64,000 bases of DNA from Thiotrichales bacterium (GCA_016745035.1 JADGDE010000001.1:1390721-1454720), one strand, 5' to 3'. Shown: positions 7,778 through 16,418, counted from the first letter of the stretch. The notes: generated by a model not told the origin, from the letters alone. Made by a program: numbers and translations.

Positions 7778-8889
7778 GCTGCTTTCTTCCAAGTCACATC
7801 ACTCAAAGGAACCCAGTCACCACTAGCATTTTTGAATAGCAAGGCATCGGGATGAGCAACAGCACACCCTTCGATATGACCAATAACAAAGCCTTCATTA
7901 CAATAGTGATAATCAACGATGCCTTTCATTTCATCACTTTGTTTTAAAGAGCGACGAACCGAGGTTTTTTGATAATAGTAATGCAGGTTTTTAGGATCGG
8001 TTAAAACCAAGCCATTTGCGGGAAACTCATTAGAGCGCTCAGGTTTAAAACCGCCGATTTCATGGTTTTTTAGAATGGTTTGTAATGCCAACCGTTCCGA
8101 AGGGGTTTGAGTGTCACCAATCAAGCCTCCGGTTTCATTCAGAATGAGATTAGAGCCGACAATAGCGCGAGTGCTTAAGGGTTTGTTGCGGAAATACTCA
8201 TGGAACATCTGTTGCTCCATCAAGTGAACCAGTTGATCTAAAGATTCAAAGCCGTTATCCCCTGCGCCCTCACCAACATGGATAGGATCAATATCATAAC
8301 CATTAGGAGATGCCGCGTTAGGCGTAATACCTAGCACTTGTTCTGGTGCTACATCAATCATGTATTGAATCCAACCGGACTGGTTATCTTGTAACAGTGG
8401 GAATGTCACAGGGTCGGTATGGCTAGCGCGAAATTGACCATTCCAAGCTTTACGCAATAAATCAGCAGCACGGACTTGAACTAACAGTTCTCTAAACAGG
8501 GGATAAAATTCAGCTTCACCCGCCCATTCATCAATGGTGTCCCAGTCGATAAGCGCATCTGATTCATTTTCATGCAGCCGATATTCACGCTCACTTAAGC
8601 CAATGGGATTACTTGGACGGCGGTAATGATAAGGCGCACCTTGATCGGTTCCGGTGCTTTTGGATAAAGACCCTGTGGCATCCATCGTCACAATTTTGCC
8701 CACTTTTTCGCGCTTGCCTTTCATGGTAACTTTTTTCAAAAAGGCATTGCTTAATTGAAAAGCCTTGACCAATTCTTGCGCAATTTCTGGGGTCACATTA
8801 AATTGCATCCCCGGCTTTACGTGAGAGCCATAAACTTCTTGAACGATTTTAAATATTTGATTAGCGACGTGATAGGCTTCTGGAGTCAT
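7774..8889 (-). CDS. N: Phage major capsid protein gpN
   Basis: A 371-aa P2 gpN-type capsid protein, close to the 357 aa of P2. Typical segments: residues 68-80 MDATGSLSKSTGT, then YHYRRPSNPIGLSEREYRLHE split here over two lines of the protein, and a central ADLLRKAWNGQ. It is preceded by the protease/scaffold and followed by gpM in the usual order. It builds the icosahedral head. Confidence 0.93.
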   Translation of the reverse strand: MTPEAYHVANQIFKIVQEVYGSHVKPGMQFNVTPEIAQELVKAFQLSNAFLKKVTMKGKREKVGKIVTMDATGSLSKSTGTDQGAPYHYRRPSNPIGLSEREYRLHENESDALIDWDTIDEWAGEAEFYPLFRELLVQVRAADLLRKAWNGQFRASHTDPVTFPLLQDNQSGWIQYMIDVAPEQVLGITPNAASPNGYDIDPIHVGEGAGDNGFESLDQLVHLMEQQMFHEYFRNKPLSTRAIVGSNLILNETGGLIGDTQTPSERLALQTILKNHEIGGFKPERSNEFPANGLVLTDPKNLHYYYQKTSVRRSLKQSDEMKGIVDYHYCNEGFVIGHIEGCAVAHPDALLFKNASGDWVPLSDVTWKKAA

Positions 8890-8900
8890 TGTGCGACCTT

Positions 8901-9878
8901 CTAATAAGTGTATTTTGGTAAATCATCAGCACCGCCCTGATTTTCAGGAATGTGAGTGCTGTTATCCGGTGTGCTTAATTCCGCTACGAGTTTTTCTGCC
9001 TCTGCCAATTTTTCATTGGCAACTTGTGCTTCAGATTTTGCCGTTGCCAATTGTTCATTAGCTGCTTTTAATTCCGCTTTGGCTTGGTCTAGCTCTTCGT
9101 TGTTTTCTTCCGCCATCGGTTGTTTACTCATGGTTTGCTGCATGGCTTGGATTTTTTTATCTAAGCTTTGCAACATAGTGGGAATGTGGTTGTCTTGGAG
9201 ATCGCCATCAGCATGGCTGGCTTGAAAATGCTGGGCTAATAATTCGGGTTGGGGTGCGCCAAAAAGCTGGGCTAAGAGACTGGCTTTATTGCTTGGTGCT
9301 TCACCGCTGTCGTTGTCATCTTCGGGTTTGAACTTTTCAAGGTCGATAGGGTCGGTAATCGCATCAATTAAGCCCGCATCTAAGGCTTCGTTAGCGGTAT
9401 ACCACGTTTCAGAATCAAGCAAAGCCAACACCTCGGATTCTGTCTTACCTAGGCGCTGCTGATAATCAGGTATGACCGCTTTTTCATGCTTTTTCAGCAC
9501 TTCAGCGCCTTTTAATATGTTTTTAGCATCACCCCGCGCAAAGCCCTGCGCTCTATGAATCATCACCAAAGCATTTTGGGACATTTCAACTTTATCAGCG
9601 GCGAGCATAATCAAGCTGCCCATGCTCAAGGCGTAGCCCATCACGCGCACGGTGACTTCAGCATCGTGCTGTTTGAGTAAGTTATAAATGGCTAAGCCAT
9701 CATAGAACGTCCCTCCAAGGGTGTTTAAACGAACAGTGATAGCACTCACTTTACCCAAGTTTTTTAGGTCATCAGCAAAGCTGTTGACATTAATGCGCCA
9801 ACCGCCAATCACGCCAAAAATATCAATATTGGCTTGGCGACCTTCTGCGCTCATGGTGTACCAGTTCTTGTGCTTCAT
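8901..9878 (-). CDS. ClpP-like prohead protease fused to scaffold region
   Basis: A 325-aa protein in the P2 gpO slot but with a ClpP/S14-type protease fold. Catalytic Ser lies in GYALSMGS (about residue 85), His in MIHRAQG (about 108) and an Asp in the 140-170 segment; LNTLGGTFYDGLAI is the oxyanion-strand region. Residues 245-305 form a coiled coil (Q/A/E-rich, ELDQAKAELKAANEQLATAK), as expected of an attached scaffold. P2 gpO uses a different serine protease, so the head-maturation protease has probably been exchanged. I chose ATG 9878; a TTG nine bases upstream also stays in frame. Confidence 0.85.
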   Translation of the reverse strand: MKHKNWYTMSAEGRQANIDIFGVIGGWRINVNSFADDLKNLGKVSAITVRLNTLGGTFYDGLAIYNLLKQHDAEVTVRVMGYALSMGSLIMLAADKVEMSQNALVMIHRAQGFARGDAKNILKGAEVLKKHEKAVIPDYQQRLGKTESEVLALLDSETWYTANEALDAGLIDAITDPIDLEKFKPEDDNDSGEAPSNKASLLAQLFGAPQPELLAQHFQASHADGDLQDNHIPTMLQSLDKKIQAMQQTMSKQPMAEENNEELDQAKAELKAANEQLATAKSEAQVANEKLAEAEKLVAELSTPDNSTHIPENQGGADDLPKYTY

Positions 9879-10017
9879 ATCTCGCAATAATTACAGTTAA
9901 GTTAGGCTGTATTAACGCAATTATAACGATACAAAACAAGCGCCTTTTTTCCTAACCTTTTGAATATAGGAAAAAAACCCCAGCCAATAGACATAATAAT
10001 CTTTAAAATTCATTGCT
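9879..10017. promoter_or_regulatory. Divergent late promoter region with inverted repeat
   Basis: This 139-base gap separates the leftward capsid operon from the rightward terminase operon, the place of the P2 pO/pP late promoters that are switched on by Ogr. It contains a perfect 10-bp inverted repeat, TTTTTTCCTA (9945-9954) and TAGGAAAAAA (9967-9976). I could not find a clean TGT-N12-ACA Ogr site, only near matches, so activation by the Ogr-like protein is an inference from position. Confidence 0.45.
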
Positions 10018-11787
10018 ATGCCTTATTCAGAAAAAACCGTAAATGATGCGCGGGCGTTGTGGCTTGAGGGTGTGCCTATCGCAGATATTACGAAAAAACT
10101 TAACATCAATAGCGAGCGCGTGGTTTACCAATGGCGGGACAAATTCGAGTGGGCAGCACTCAAGCTACCCGAAGCGCCATTGCTTGCCACTAGCCGAGCC
10201 TATAACCGCCTATTGGAGCAACTAGAAAGCGCCGATATAGAACAAGTCCATATCATTACTAAAAAAATGGACAGACTTGCCGACATCATGCTGAAACTTG
10301 AAAAAGTCGAATCGGTACGACGGGGCGATAGCCCGGTACAAGGGCAAAGCCAAAAACAAGAAAAGGGCGAGCGTAAGCCCAAGAAAAAACGAAACCAAAT
10401 TGACGACATAGGCGAGGATGCTTTTAGCCAATTTGAAGCCGATATTCTCTACCCACACCAACGTATTTGGATTAAAGCTGGTGAAGATGAAAACACCAAA
10501 CGTCAGCGCTTTATTCTCAAATCACGGCAAATCGGTGCAACCTTCACCTTTGCTTATGAAGCCTTTAAAACTGCCACAACCAAAGGTCATCATCAAATTT
10601 TTATCTCATCAACCCGCGCTCAAGCAGAGGTATTCAAATCATTTATAAGCGTCATTGCCAAGCGGCATTTTGATGTGGAACTTTCAGGCAACCCCATCAA
10701 ACTCAGCAACGGTGCAGAACTGCATTTTTTAAGTCCCAATTCCTTTGCCGATAGCCGCTCGGGTGATGTCTATTTTGATGAAGTGTTTAAGACCTATAAA
10801 TTCCAAAAAATGGAAGAAATAGCCGCCCCAATGGCAACCCTAAAAGACTTCAAAAAAACCTATTTTTCCTCGCCAACCGCCATCAGTCATGAGGCTTATT
10901 TGATTTGGAGCGGTGAGCGCTATACCCGCTTTAACAAAGACGTAAAAATCAAAGTTGATAACTTAGATGCAATGAAGTTAGGACGCTTAGATGATGATGG
11001 TATCTGGCGCTGTGCTTGTACCATACACCACGCCATAGAAATGGGTTGGGATAAAGTAGACCTTGAACAATTACGCCAAGAAACCCCAGACCCACGGCTG
11101 TTTGCGGTGGTCTATGAGTGCGAGTTTATTGACGACAGCCAATCGGTGTTTGACCTAAACGACCTGTTAGCCTGCGCTGTGGACTCAAGGGAATGGCTAG
11201 ATTTTGATATTGAAGATGATCGCCCTTATGGCAGCAATCCGGTAACAATCGGCTATGACCCCGCAGGCACAGGTGACAATGCCAGCGCCGTGGTACTCAG
11301 CAAACCTGCGGGCATAGAAGAAAAATTCAGAATGCTAGAAAAGCTGGTATGGCGACACAAAAAAGCCCCCGACCAATGCAATGAAATTGAAAATCTAACA
11401 GAAATCTATTCTGTTGAACATTTAGAAATTGATAGCACTGGACCTGGTTATTTTGTCGGTGATTTTGTTGAAAAAATTTATCCCGATGTGATCCGTATTA
11501 AATACGATATCGAATATAAAACCGCAATGGTACAAAAAGCCCAAGCGGTCATCCGCGCACACCGCTTTGAATATGACGAAAATGATACCGATTTACCCTT
11601 GGCATTCTTAACTGTCAAACAAACCACCACCAAGCATAACCGAATCACCTACGCCTCCGACCACAAAAACCACAAACAAGTGGGGCATGGTGACGAGGCA
11701 TGGGCAACCATGCACGCCTTCATGTGCGAAGACATGAATCCCCAACATATGACACACAGCACCTATACGGTTTATGACAATGAATGA
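10018..11787 (+). CDS. P: Phage terminase large subunit gpP (ATPase and nuclease)
   Basis: A 589-aa gpP-type terminase. The N-terminus has a helix-turn-helix region (VNDARALWLEGVPIADITKK). The ATPase part shows the Walker A-like LKSRQIGATF near residue 166 and Walker B DVYFDEVF near 250. The RNase H-like nuclease starts with IGYDPAGTGDNAS near 411 and has a second acidic motif EIDSTGPGYF near 473. It runs opposite to the capsid block and overlaps the portal gene by 14 bases, as in P2 P-Q. It powers DNA packaging. Confidence 0.94.
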   Translation: MPYSEKTVNDARALWLEGVPIADITKKLNINSERVVYQWRDKFEWAALKLPEAPLLATSRAYNRLLEQLESADIEQVHIITKKMDRLADIMLKLEKVESVRRGDSPVQGQSQKQEKGERKPKKKRNQIDDIGEDAFSQFEADILYPHQRIWIKAGEDENTKRQRFILKSRQIGATFTFAYEAFKTATTKGHHQIFISSTRAQAEVFKSFISVIAKRHFDVELSGNPIKLSNGAELHFLSPNSFADSRSGDVYFDEVFKTYKFQKMEEIAAPMATLKDFKKTYFSSPTAISHEAYLIWSGERYTRFNKDVKIKVDNLDAMKLGRLDDDGIWRCACTIHHAIEMGWDKVDLEQLRQETPDPRLFAVVYECEFIDDSQSVFDLNDLLACAVDSREWLDFDIEDDRPYGSNPVTIGYDPAGTGDNASAVVLSKPAGIEEKFRMLEKLVWRHKKAPDQCNEIENLTEIYSVEHLEIDSTGPGYFVGDFVEKIYPDVIRIKYDIEYKTAMVQKAQAVIRAHRFEYDENDTDLPLAFLTVKQTTTKHNRITYASDHKNHKQVGHGDEAWATMHAFMCEDMNPQHMTHSTYTVYDNE

Positions 11788-12760
11788 TGATGTATTTTTA
11801 GAATTTGGCGACCCCACGTCGGCTGTTGATGTCAGCCATATTAGCGACTATTTAGGCGTATTTACCTCGCATGATGGGCAATACTATGTGCCCCCCGTCA
11901 GCCTCAAAGGCTTGTCTGATTTGACCAGAGCGCACCCAACACAGACGACCTTGCCGCATTTCACCACCAATATGCTGCTTAAGCACTTGGAGCCAAACAC
12001 GCTATTAAATCAACGCCTAATCAGGCAAGCCAGTATTGATTTTAGAACGATGGGCAATGCCTATATCCAGTTTTTACGCAATCGCGTTGGGCAAGTTGTC
12101 GGGGCAAAACACGTCCCCGCTATCAATGTCCGCAAACTCACCGAAGGCGGTTATGGCTGGCTTAATACCGATGGCACTATCACAAAATTCAAACCCGGTG
12201 AAATATTCCACTTAGCCGACTACGAAACCAACCAAACAATTTACGGTGTGCCCTATTGGCACGGCGCTATTCAATCCATTTTATTGGGTGAAGATGTGAC
12301 CCTATTCCCCCGTCGATTTTTCAGAAACGGCGCACATATGGGCAATCTTTTTGTGACCTCTGGGCTAAGCAAAGAAGCGGGGGGAAAGTTTGAGGCAGAT
12401 TTGCGCAAAACCAAAGGCGTGGGCAATTTTAGATCTTCACATATTGGTTTGGGAAAAAACATGGAAGCCGAAAAGCACGTTAAAGTGATTCCTATTGGCA
12501 AACTCGACGGCAAAAGTGCCGAATTTATTGCCTTTCTGAACGCCTCAAAAAGCGCGGTTTTGGAAGCTTGGCGGGTGCGCCCCGAACTGGCGGGCATGAT
12601 GCCGACCAATACCGGCGGCTCAGGTGATTTACACAAGATTTTGATTATGAATTACGAGCAAGAAGTTGTACCCTACCAACAACAATGGCAAGAAATAAAT
12701 GAATATTTACCTGTGCGCCACCATCTGACATTTAAAGTCCCTGACAATCGAGAGTTTTAA
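11774..12760 (+). CDS. Q: Phage portal protein gpQ
   Basis: A 328-aa PBSX/P2-type portal protein. Typical parts: FLRNRVGQVVGAKHVPA (residues 99-115), KPGEIFHLADYETNQTIYGV, and the LVTSGLS-type segment; the C-terminal NTGGSGDLHKILIMNYEQEV is a conserved portal motif. A second ATG six bases in is also possible. It forms the dodecameric vertex through which DNA enters, working with gpP and gpM. Confidence 0.93.
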   Translation: MTMNDDVFLEFGDPTSAVDVSHISDYLGVFTSHDGQYYVPPVSLKGLSDLTRAHPTQTTLPHFTTNMLLKHLEPNTLLNQRLIRQASIDFRTMGNAYIQFLRNRVGQVVGAKHVPAINVRKLTEGGYGWLNTDGTITKFKPGEIFHLADYETNQTIYGVPYWHGAIQSILLGEDVTLFPRRFFRNGAHMGNLFVTSGLSKEAGGKFEADLRKTKGVGNFRSSHIGLGKNMEAEKHVKVIPIGKLDGKSAEFIAFLNASKSAVLEAWRVRPELAGMMPTNTGGSGDLHKILIMNYEQEVVPYQQQWQEINEYLPVRHHLTFKVPDNREF

Positions 12761-12761
12761 A

Positions 12762-12986
12762 ATGCGTTTGACCTGTCCTAAATGCTTAAAGCCCATGACT
12801 GTTGTGTCCAAAGACATGACCAGCACCTTGCAAACAGAACAGAGCTATTCCTCAAAAGTGTATAGTGTCTGCAATCACTGTGGAACCACTGCCAAAACCC
12901 ATTATGAAACCGAAATAATGTCCGAACCTTTCCCCGGTGAACCAATAAAAACCAATCCCGAACCACAGCAAAACCTATTCCCATAA
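12762..12986 (+). CDS. Ogr/Delta-type zinc-finger late transcription activator
   Basis: A 74-aa protein with the four-cysteine zinc finger of the P2 Ogr/P4 Delta family: CPKC at residues 4-7 (with CLKPM) and CNHCG near residues 37-41. In P2, Ogr recruits RNA polymerase to late promoters. It starts one base after the portal stop and is followed by a strong hairpin. Having ogr at the end of the P-Q operon rather than near gene D is a rearrangement. Confidence 0.85.
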   Translation: MRLTCPKCLKPMTVVSKDMTSTLQTEQSYSSKVYSVCNHCGTTAKTHYETEIMSEPFPGEPIKTNPEPQQNLFP

Positions 12987-13008
12987 AAAAAGGGGCTTAA
13001 TGCCCCTT
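12985..13008. terminator. Bidirectional hairpin terminator
   Basis: AGGGGC-TTAAT-GCCCCT (12991-13007) follows the Ogr-like gene by four bases. On the plus strand it ends the P-Q-ogr operon, although the T-run is poor. On the minus strand it is followed by seven T (12984-12990), so it is a good intrinsic terminator for the leftward operon arriving from 13016 and above. Confidence 0.75.
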
Positions 13009-13015
13009 AGTCGAT

Positions 13016-13186
13016 TTATCTTTGTTTTAATTGCCTCCGATCCTGTTTATTAAACTCCTTAGCAGCTATATGTCTAATTTGCTTAAACATAACGGCTAAC
13101 TCGGCTGCTTTAAGGTCGGTTTCACGGGCTGATTGTTCCCCAACTTTTGCCAGTGCTTCAATATCTAATAGGGTTTCAAGTGACAT
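13016..13186 (-). CDS. Small helical phage protein
   Basis: A 56-aa open frame, MSLETLLDIEALAKVGEQ onward, ending RRQLKQR. It is rich in charged helical residues and lacks membrane segments. It ends eight bases before the terminator hairpin, as the last gene of the leftward operon. There is no strong ribosome binding site. Codon use looks ordinary. Function unknown. Confidence 0.5.
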   Translation of the reverse strand: MSLETLLDIEALAKVGEQSARETDLKAAELAVMFKQIRHIAAKEFNKQDRRQLKQR

Positions 13187-13250
13187 TATTTTTAATCCAA
13201 AATTTATATAAAAGGCGCTTATAAAAACAAGCAGTTTAAATGCCTAAAGC

Positions 13251-13277
13251 CTCGGCTTAACGAAAAGTTAAACCGAG
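13251..13277 (-). terminator. Hairpin after the 582-aa membrane protein gene
   Basis: CTCGGCTTAAC (13251-13261) and GTTAAACCGAG (13267-13277) pair with one mismatch, ten bases beyond the stop at 13287. There is no clear T-run, so it may slow or process transcripts rather than end them. Confidence 0.45.
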
Positions 13278-13286
13278 ACAAAGCAG

Positions 13287-15035
13287 CTAGTGTTTGCGAT
13301 TTTTACTGTAGGTTAGCTGTGCCTTTTCAGCACAACTTTTACAGCGGCAAGCGTTGTAAGTGCGCACAATAAAATCACTGCCACAATCCTTGCAAGTGTC
13401 TACAAAGCCTACCCGTCCTTTGCCAGAAACTTGTGACAAAGAAGGGGGCACACGCTCATAATCTTTGTAGACAATACCATCCTCGCCAGCCGCGCCTATA
13501 CCAGCCGCGCCTATACCAGCCGCGCCTATACCAGCCGCGCCTACACCAGCCGCGCTTGGGTCAGCAGCGCTATTGCGGTGCAGCGCGTTGAGTTCATCAA
13601 TCAACCCGGGTGATATTTTTTCCAGCGCCGCCGCTGCGCCCGAATTGAGTACCGCCTCATCGGCGTGCGCATGTACCAAACCATCGGTTTGCACCCAGCC
13701 GCCTTGTTTCAATTGCGGGGCGGTTTTGGCGTGTGGCACAGGCTCAGCACCGACAGCAAAAGCACCGCTTAACGCCTGCTTGATATGAGCAGAGGCATCC
13801 ACACCTAACAGCTCAAGCCCGCGCAAAACCCGCCGATTCTCAGCGCGTTTGTCACCGCCTGCGATGTTGCGCAGCATCTGCGCCACGATTAAACCAATCA
13901 CCGCGATTAAATCAAAAATAAACGCCCAGACCATCCACTTCAACCAACTAGCGGTTTCAGCACTGACATCGAAAAACCGAGACAACATTCTATCCTCAGC
14001 CTTCCACTGGCTTTTGATGCCCTGGCCACTTTCAGACAACGCCGCCCGATCCTTTTCAAGCTTCACCAAATGGTTTTGCAAGCCCTTATATTCCGCGTGC
14101 TTGTCGGCGTAATCTGTGCCGCTAAACAACGCCGTCGGCAACTGCGCCTCTAGTGCTGATTTTTGCTGCTGATACGCGGCGCTCATTGCCTCCCATTCGG
14201 GGCACAACTGCCGCGCCTTGGTACGAAAAAATAGCCCATTACCATCGGTTTTGGGGCTGCAATCACTGTGCATAAACTTGGAAAAGCGACTAGGAAAACT
14301 GGGGGGCACTAAAGCGGCTAATTGCTGCTTAATCTCCGCCGTTTTTGCCTGCGCCGCTGCCACGCTTTGATTATGTGCCTGTGTTTCCGAGTGGGCTTTT
14401 TCGGCATCGGCAAAGGTTGCCATGCCGCGCAAACGCTCACGGGTAATGCTTATTTCATTGTCTAAAGCTTGTGCTGGGGCTGAGGATTCCAGCCGTACTT
14501 GTGCCCCGTTGCCACTTTCGTTGACCAACTCAAACAAAGACGTACCCAATAAAGACCCCGTAGTGACAAGGCTCACGACAATGGTTAAACCCAACAACAA
14601 GCCGTTGCCCTGCTGCCAAGCGTTGACCGCTGCGGGTAAAATCCTATCGCGCATGATAACCATGCCAATGAAACCAAGGCAGAAAAACCAGCGCACCAAA
14701 TTATCATCCGGTGCTTTCCAAGCCCAAACCAAAGTCAGCACCACCGACAACAAAACCAACATCCAAACCGCCGCATGAATCCAGCGGGCTTGGGATAAAG
14801 TCGCCAATTGTTCGCTCTCGCTTAAAGCTTTTTGGCGGTTTTTAAAGCTCTGCTGTACCGAGGCAAAAAAGCCCGACTTAAATCCCAAAGCCAATAAACC
14901 CAACAACAACAGCGTGCCGATAATCACCACCACAGGCGTGATGGATGCAGTGGTATCCAAGCGCTGATAAGCATCGGAAATGAACACATAGCCGAAACCG
15001 AAAACCAGCAATAACAAGCCATAACGAATAATCAT
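13287..15035 (-). CDS. Large membrane protein with coiled coil, GIGAA repeats and C-terminal zinc ribbon
   Basis: A 582-aa protein with five or more membrane segments: two at the N-terminus (residues 4-22, 31-52), two or three at 88-180, and one near 375-400 (WLKWMVWAFIFDLIAVIGLI). Between them lies a coiled-coil region with Cys residues (about 195-360). The tail has a low-complexity GIGAA repeat (about 495-520), then a four-Cys ribbon CKDCG...CRCKSC at 550-572. The segment GGWVQTDGLVHAHADEAVLN recalls motifs in phage tail tape measure proteins. ATGA-coupled to the 49-aa gene. I do not recognise the family; a prophage-encoded envelope or exclusion protein is possible. Confidence 0.7.
   Translation of the reverse strand: MIIRYGLLLLVFGFGYVFISDAYQRLDTTASITPVVVIIGTLLLLGLLALGFKSGFFASVQQSFKNRQKALSESEQLATLSQARWIHAAVWMLVLLSVVLTLVWAWKAPDDNLVRWFFCLGFIGMVIMRDRILPAAVNAWQQGNGLLLGLTIVVSLVTTGSLLGTSLFELVNESGNGAQVRLESSAPAQALDNEISITRERLRGMATFADAEKAHSETQAHNQSVAAAQAKTAEIKQQLAALVPPSFPSRFSKFMHSDCSPKTDGNGLFFRTKARQLCPEWEAMSAAYQQQKSALEAQLPTALFSGTDYADKHAEYKGLQNHLVKLEKDRAALSESGQGIKSQWKAEDRMLSRFFDVSAETASWLKWMVWAFIFDLIAVIGLIVAQMLRNIAGGDKRAENRRVLRGLELLGVDASAHIKQALSGAFAVGAEPVPHAKTAPQLKQGGWVQTDGLVHAHADEAVLNSGAAAALEKISPGLIDELNALHRNSAADPSAAGVGAAGIGAAGIGAAGIGAAGEDGIVYKDYERVPPSLSQVSGKGRVGFVDTCKDCGSDFIVRTYNACRCKSCAEKAQLTYSKNRKH
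13486..13545. repeat. 15-bp tandem repeat inside the 582-aa gene
   Basis: Four consecutive copies of CCAGCCGCGCCTATA (the last with one change), followed by a fifth partial copy. The repeat length is a multiple of three and encodes GIGAA on the minus strand, so copy number can change by replication slippage without breaking the frame. Confidence 0.9.
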
Positions 15036-15181
15036 GATTGCACCTCAATTTGGGCATGGCTATTTAGTGCGGATGGGTAAGGCTGGGGCTTGATGTAATG
15101 GACATATATAAGCATCGTCACATAAAGACCACCGAGAAATAACAAGGCAGCTTTACCCCAAAAAACAATTTTCTCAATCAT
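15032..15181 (-). CDS. Small single-span membrane protein
   Basis: A 49-aa frame: MIEKIVFWGKAALLFLGG, then LYVTMLIYVHYIK, giving one membrane helix (residues 5-30) and a polar tail. Its TGA overlaps the ATG of the 582-aa gene (ATGA) and its ATG lies within the upstream gene, so it fits the coupled operon. Function unknown; possibly a partner of the large membrane protein. Confidence 0.65.
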   Translation of the reverse strand: MIEKIVFWGKAALLFLGGLYVTMLIYVHYIKPQPYPSALNSHAQIEVQS

Positions 15182-15329
15182 GCTCTTCTTCCTCAAGTGC
15201 GCCCATTAGCCCATCGTATATTTCATCTGGGCTAAGGCCAGGAAACGGCTCACCGCCTTGTTTGATTTCAATGTCATCTAAGGGCGGTTGGCAAGTGCAA
15301 TTTTCGCAAGGATGTGTGCAACCACTCAT
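15174..15329 (-). CDS. Small Cys-rich acidic protein
   Basis: A 51-aa frame beginning MSGCTHPCENCTC, with four Cys in the first 13 residues (CxxxC..C.C) and an acidic tail ending EEEEHD. It overlaps both neighbours (8 bases with the 49-aa gene, ATGA with the 81-aa gene). The Cys cluster suggests metal binding. Family unknown. Confidence 0.6.
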   Translation of the reverse strand: MSGCTHPCENCTCQPPLDDIEIKQGGEPFPGLSPDEIYDGLMGALEEEEHD

Positions 15330-15571
15330 AGCTCACCACCTTGACGCAAAGCCGGACAAGGCTCACCGCGCTGTTGAAACGCCTCGATGGCATCGCGGCG
15401 CAAACCCTCGGCCGCGCCTTCAAAGCCTTGGTTTTTCCAGCGGCGGATATTATTTAGCACCTCGGTGCAGTTCATGCGGCTGATAGGGTGTTGAATCACA
15501 AACCCCGGCTTGCTATTTTCGAGCGCATTCACAGGACTGGATAATAAAAAAATCAGCATCAAAGTTTTCAT
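15326..15571 (-). CDS. Small exported protein
   Basis: An 81-aa protein with a signal peptide (MKTLMLIFLLSSPVNA, cleavage after residue 16) and two Cys in the mature part (about residues 35 and 72) that could form a disulfide. ATGA overlaps at both ends tie it to the small-gene operon. Periplasmic location is inferred. Function unknown. Confidence 0.6.
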   Translation of the reverse strand: MKTLMLIFLLSSPVNALENSKPGFVIQHPISRMNCTEVLNNIRRWKNQGFEGAAEGLRRDAIEAFQQRGEPCPALRQGGEL

Positions 15572-15756
15572 AAATCACCTGCCATTAAATTATCGAGAGA
15601 TTGCATGTCCTGCGCGGTCAATTCGCGCAGGCTGATTGGGCGGGTATAAAAAGGCGGCTGAAATAGCTCGTGTTCTACTGCCATGCAAGTATCACAGGCG
15701 CTGGGGGTTAAGCTGTCGAGGTTTTTATTGAATCGGCAGGTATCACAGACGCTCAT
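15568..15756 (-). CDS. Small Cys-rich protein
   Basis: A 62-aa protein with two CxxC pairs (CDTC at residues 4-7 and CDTC at 21-24), a probable zinc knuckle, and a C-terminal acidic helix. ATGA-coupled on both sides. Function unknown. Confidence 0.6.
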   Translation of the reverse strand: MSVCDTCRFNKNLDSLTPSACDTCMAVEHELFQPPFYTRPISLRELTAQDMQSLDNLMAGDL

Positions 15757-15953
15757 GATTGCACCTCAACCTTTTTAATGGGCAGTCCGGTTGGATTTCC
15801 TTTCTCAACTAAGTCGGCCGCCAAGTCTTCAATTTCACGAACTGTCATATCAACCAAGCGTTTTCCATTCACAGTTGTTAAGGGAATTTCTAGGGGAGTT
15901 CCTTTTGGGTGTTTATCTAAGAAGGTATTGATATAATCAAAGTCAGTTGACAT
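15753..15953 (-). CDS. Small acidic protein of unknown function
   Basis: A 66-aa protein, no Cys pairs and no membrane segments; it has a central strand-helix pattern (LVDMTVREIEDLAADLVEKG). It ends with the sequence VEVQS and overlaps the next gene by ATGA. Prophage early-operon gene of unknown role. Confidence 0.55.
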   Translation of the reverse strand: MSTDFDYINTFLDKHPKGTPLEIPLTTVNGKRLVDMTVREIEDLAADLVEKGNPTGLPIKKVEVQS

Positions 15954-15956
15954 GGC

Positions 15957-16187
15957 TTATTCCCCCTCACCCTTAACCGCTGTCTTTTCATAGACTTTGC
16001 CGTTTTTATCTGTTCCAACTTGGATTAAATAGCCCGCTTCGCGGAGAAGCTCTAAGCGCCCCTCTATCATGGACAATGCCCGCTGGCTTGTTTCTTCTGC
16101 GCACAATGAGGCAGCGCTCACATATTTGCCTTCTGGAATTTGTTTGAGAATTTTAAGGTCAACTTTCGTTGGTTTTAGCTTTGGCAT
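15957..16187 (-). CDS. Small winged-helix-like protein
   Basis: A 76-aa protein whose middle (residues 22-65) looks like a winged helix: VSAASLCAEE, then a recognition-helix-like SMIEGRLELLREAGYLIQ and a basic wing. It sits between the AlpA-like gene and the small-gene operon, so it may take part in phage regulation (inference). Confidence 0.55.
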   Translation of the reverse strand: MPKLKPTKVDLKILKQIPEGKYVSAASLCAEETSQRALSMIEGRLELLREAGYLIQVGTDKNGKVYEKTAVKGEGE

Positions 16188-16190
16188 GGC

Positions 16191-16412
16191 TTATACCCCC
16201 TCACTCATTTCATAACCCATTTCTTGCATCCATTGGCGCAAGTCTTGGACAGCCCAAGCGACACGGCGGGCGGAATAGCGTTTAGCAGGTTGGGGGAATT
16301 TGCCTTCTTTAATCAGGCGGTAAATACTGGATTTACTATAGGGGATATAAATTTGCGCAAATTCGTGGATTTGTAAAAACCCACTTTCAGGCAAAGGTTT
16401 TAAATCGGTCAT
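16191..16412 (-). CDS. AlpA-like phage transcriptional regulator
   Basis: A 73-aa MerR/excisionase-fold protein of the AlpA type: FLQIHEFAQIYIPYSKSSIY is helix-turn-helix with the YRLIKEGKFPQPAK wing, and then WAVQDLRQWMQE. AlpA proteins act as small activators or excisionase-like factors. It is first in the leftward operon that ends near 13016, and a palindrome lies seven bases before its start codon. Confidence 0.85.
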   Translation of the reverse strand: MTDLKPLPESGFLQIHEFAQIYIPYSKSSIYRLIKEGKFPQPAKRYSARRVAWAVQDLRQWMQEMGYEMSEGV

Positions 16413-16418
16413 GTTGTT

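Noticed and set aside
9879..10017. Candidate Ogr site of the form TGT-N12-ACA
   Set aside because: Only a near match (TGT-N12-ATA) and the reversed order ACA-N12-TGT were found, so no Ogr site is claimed.
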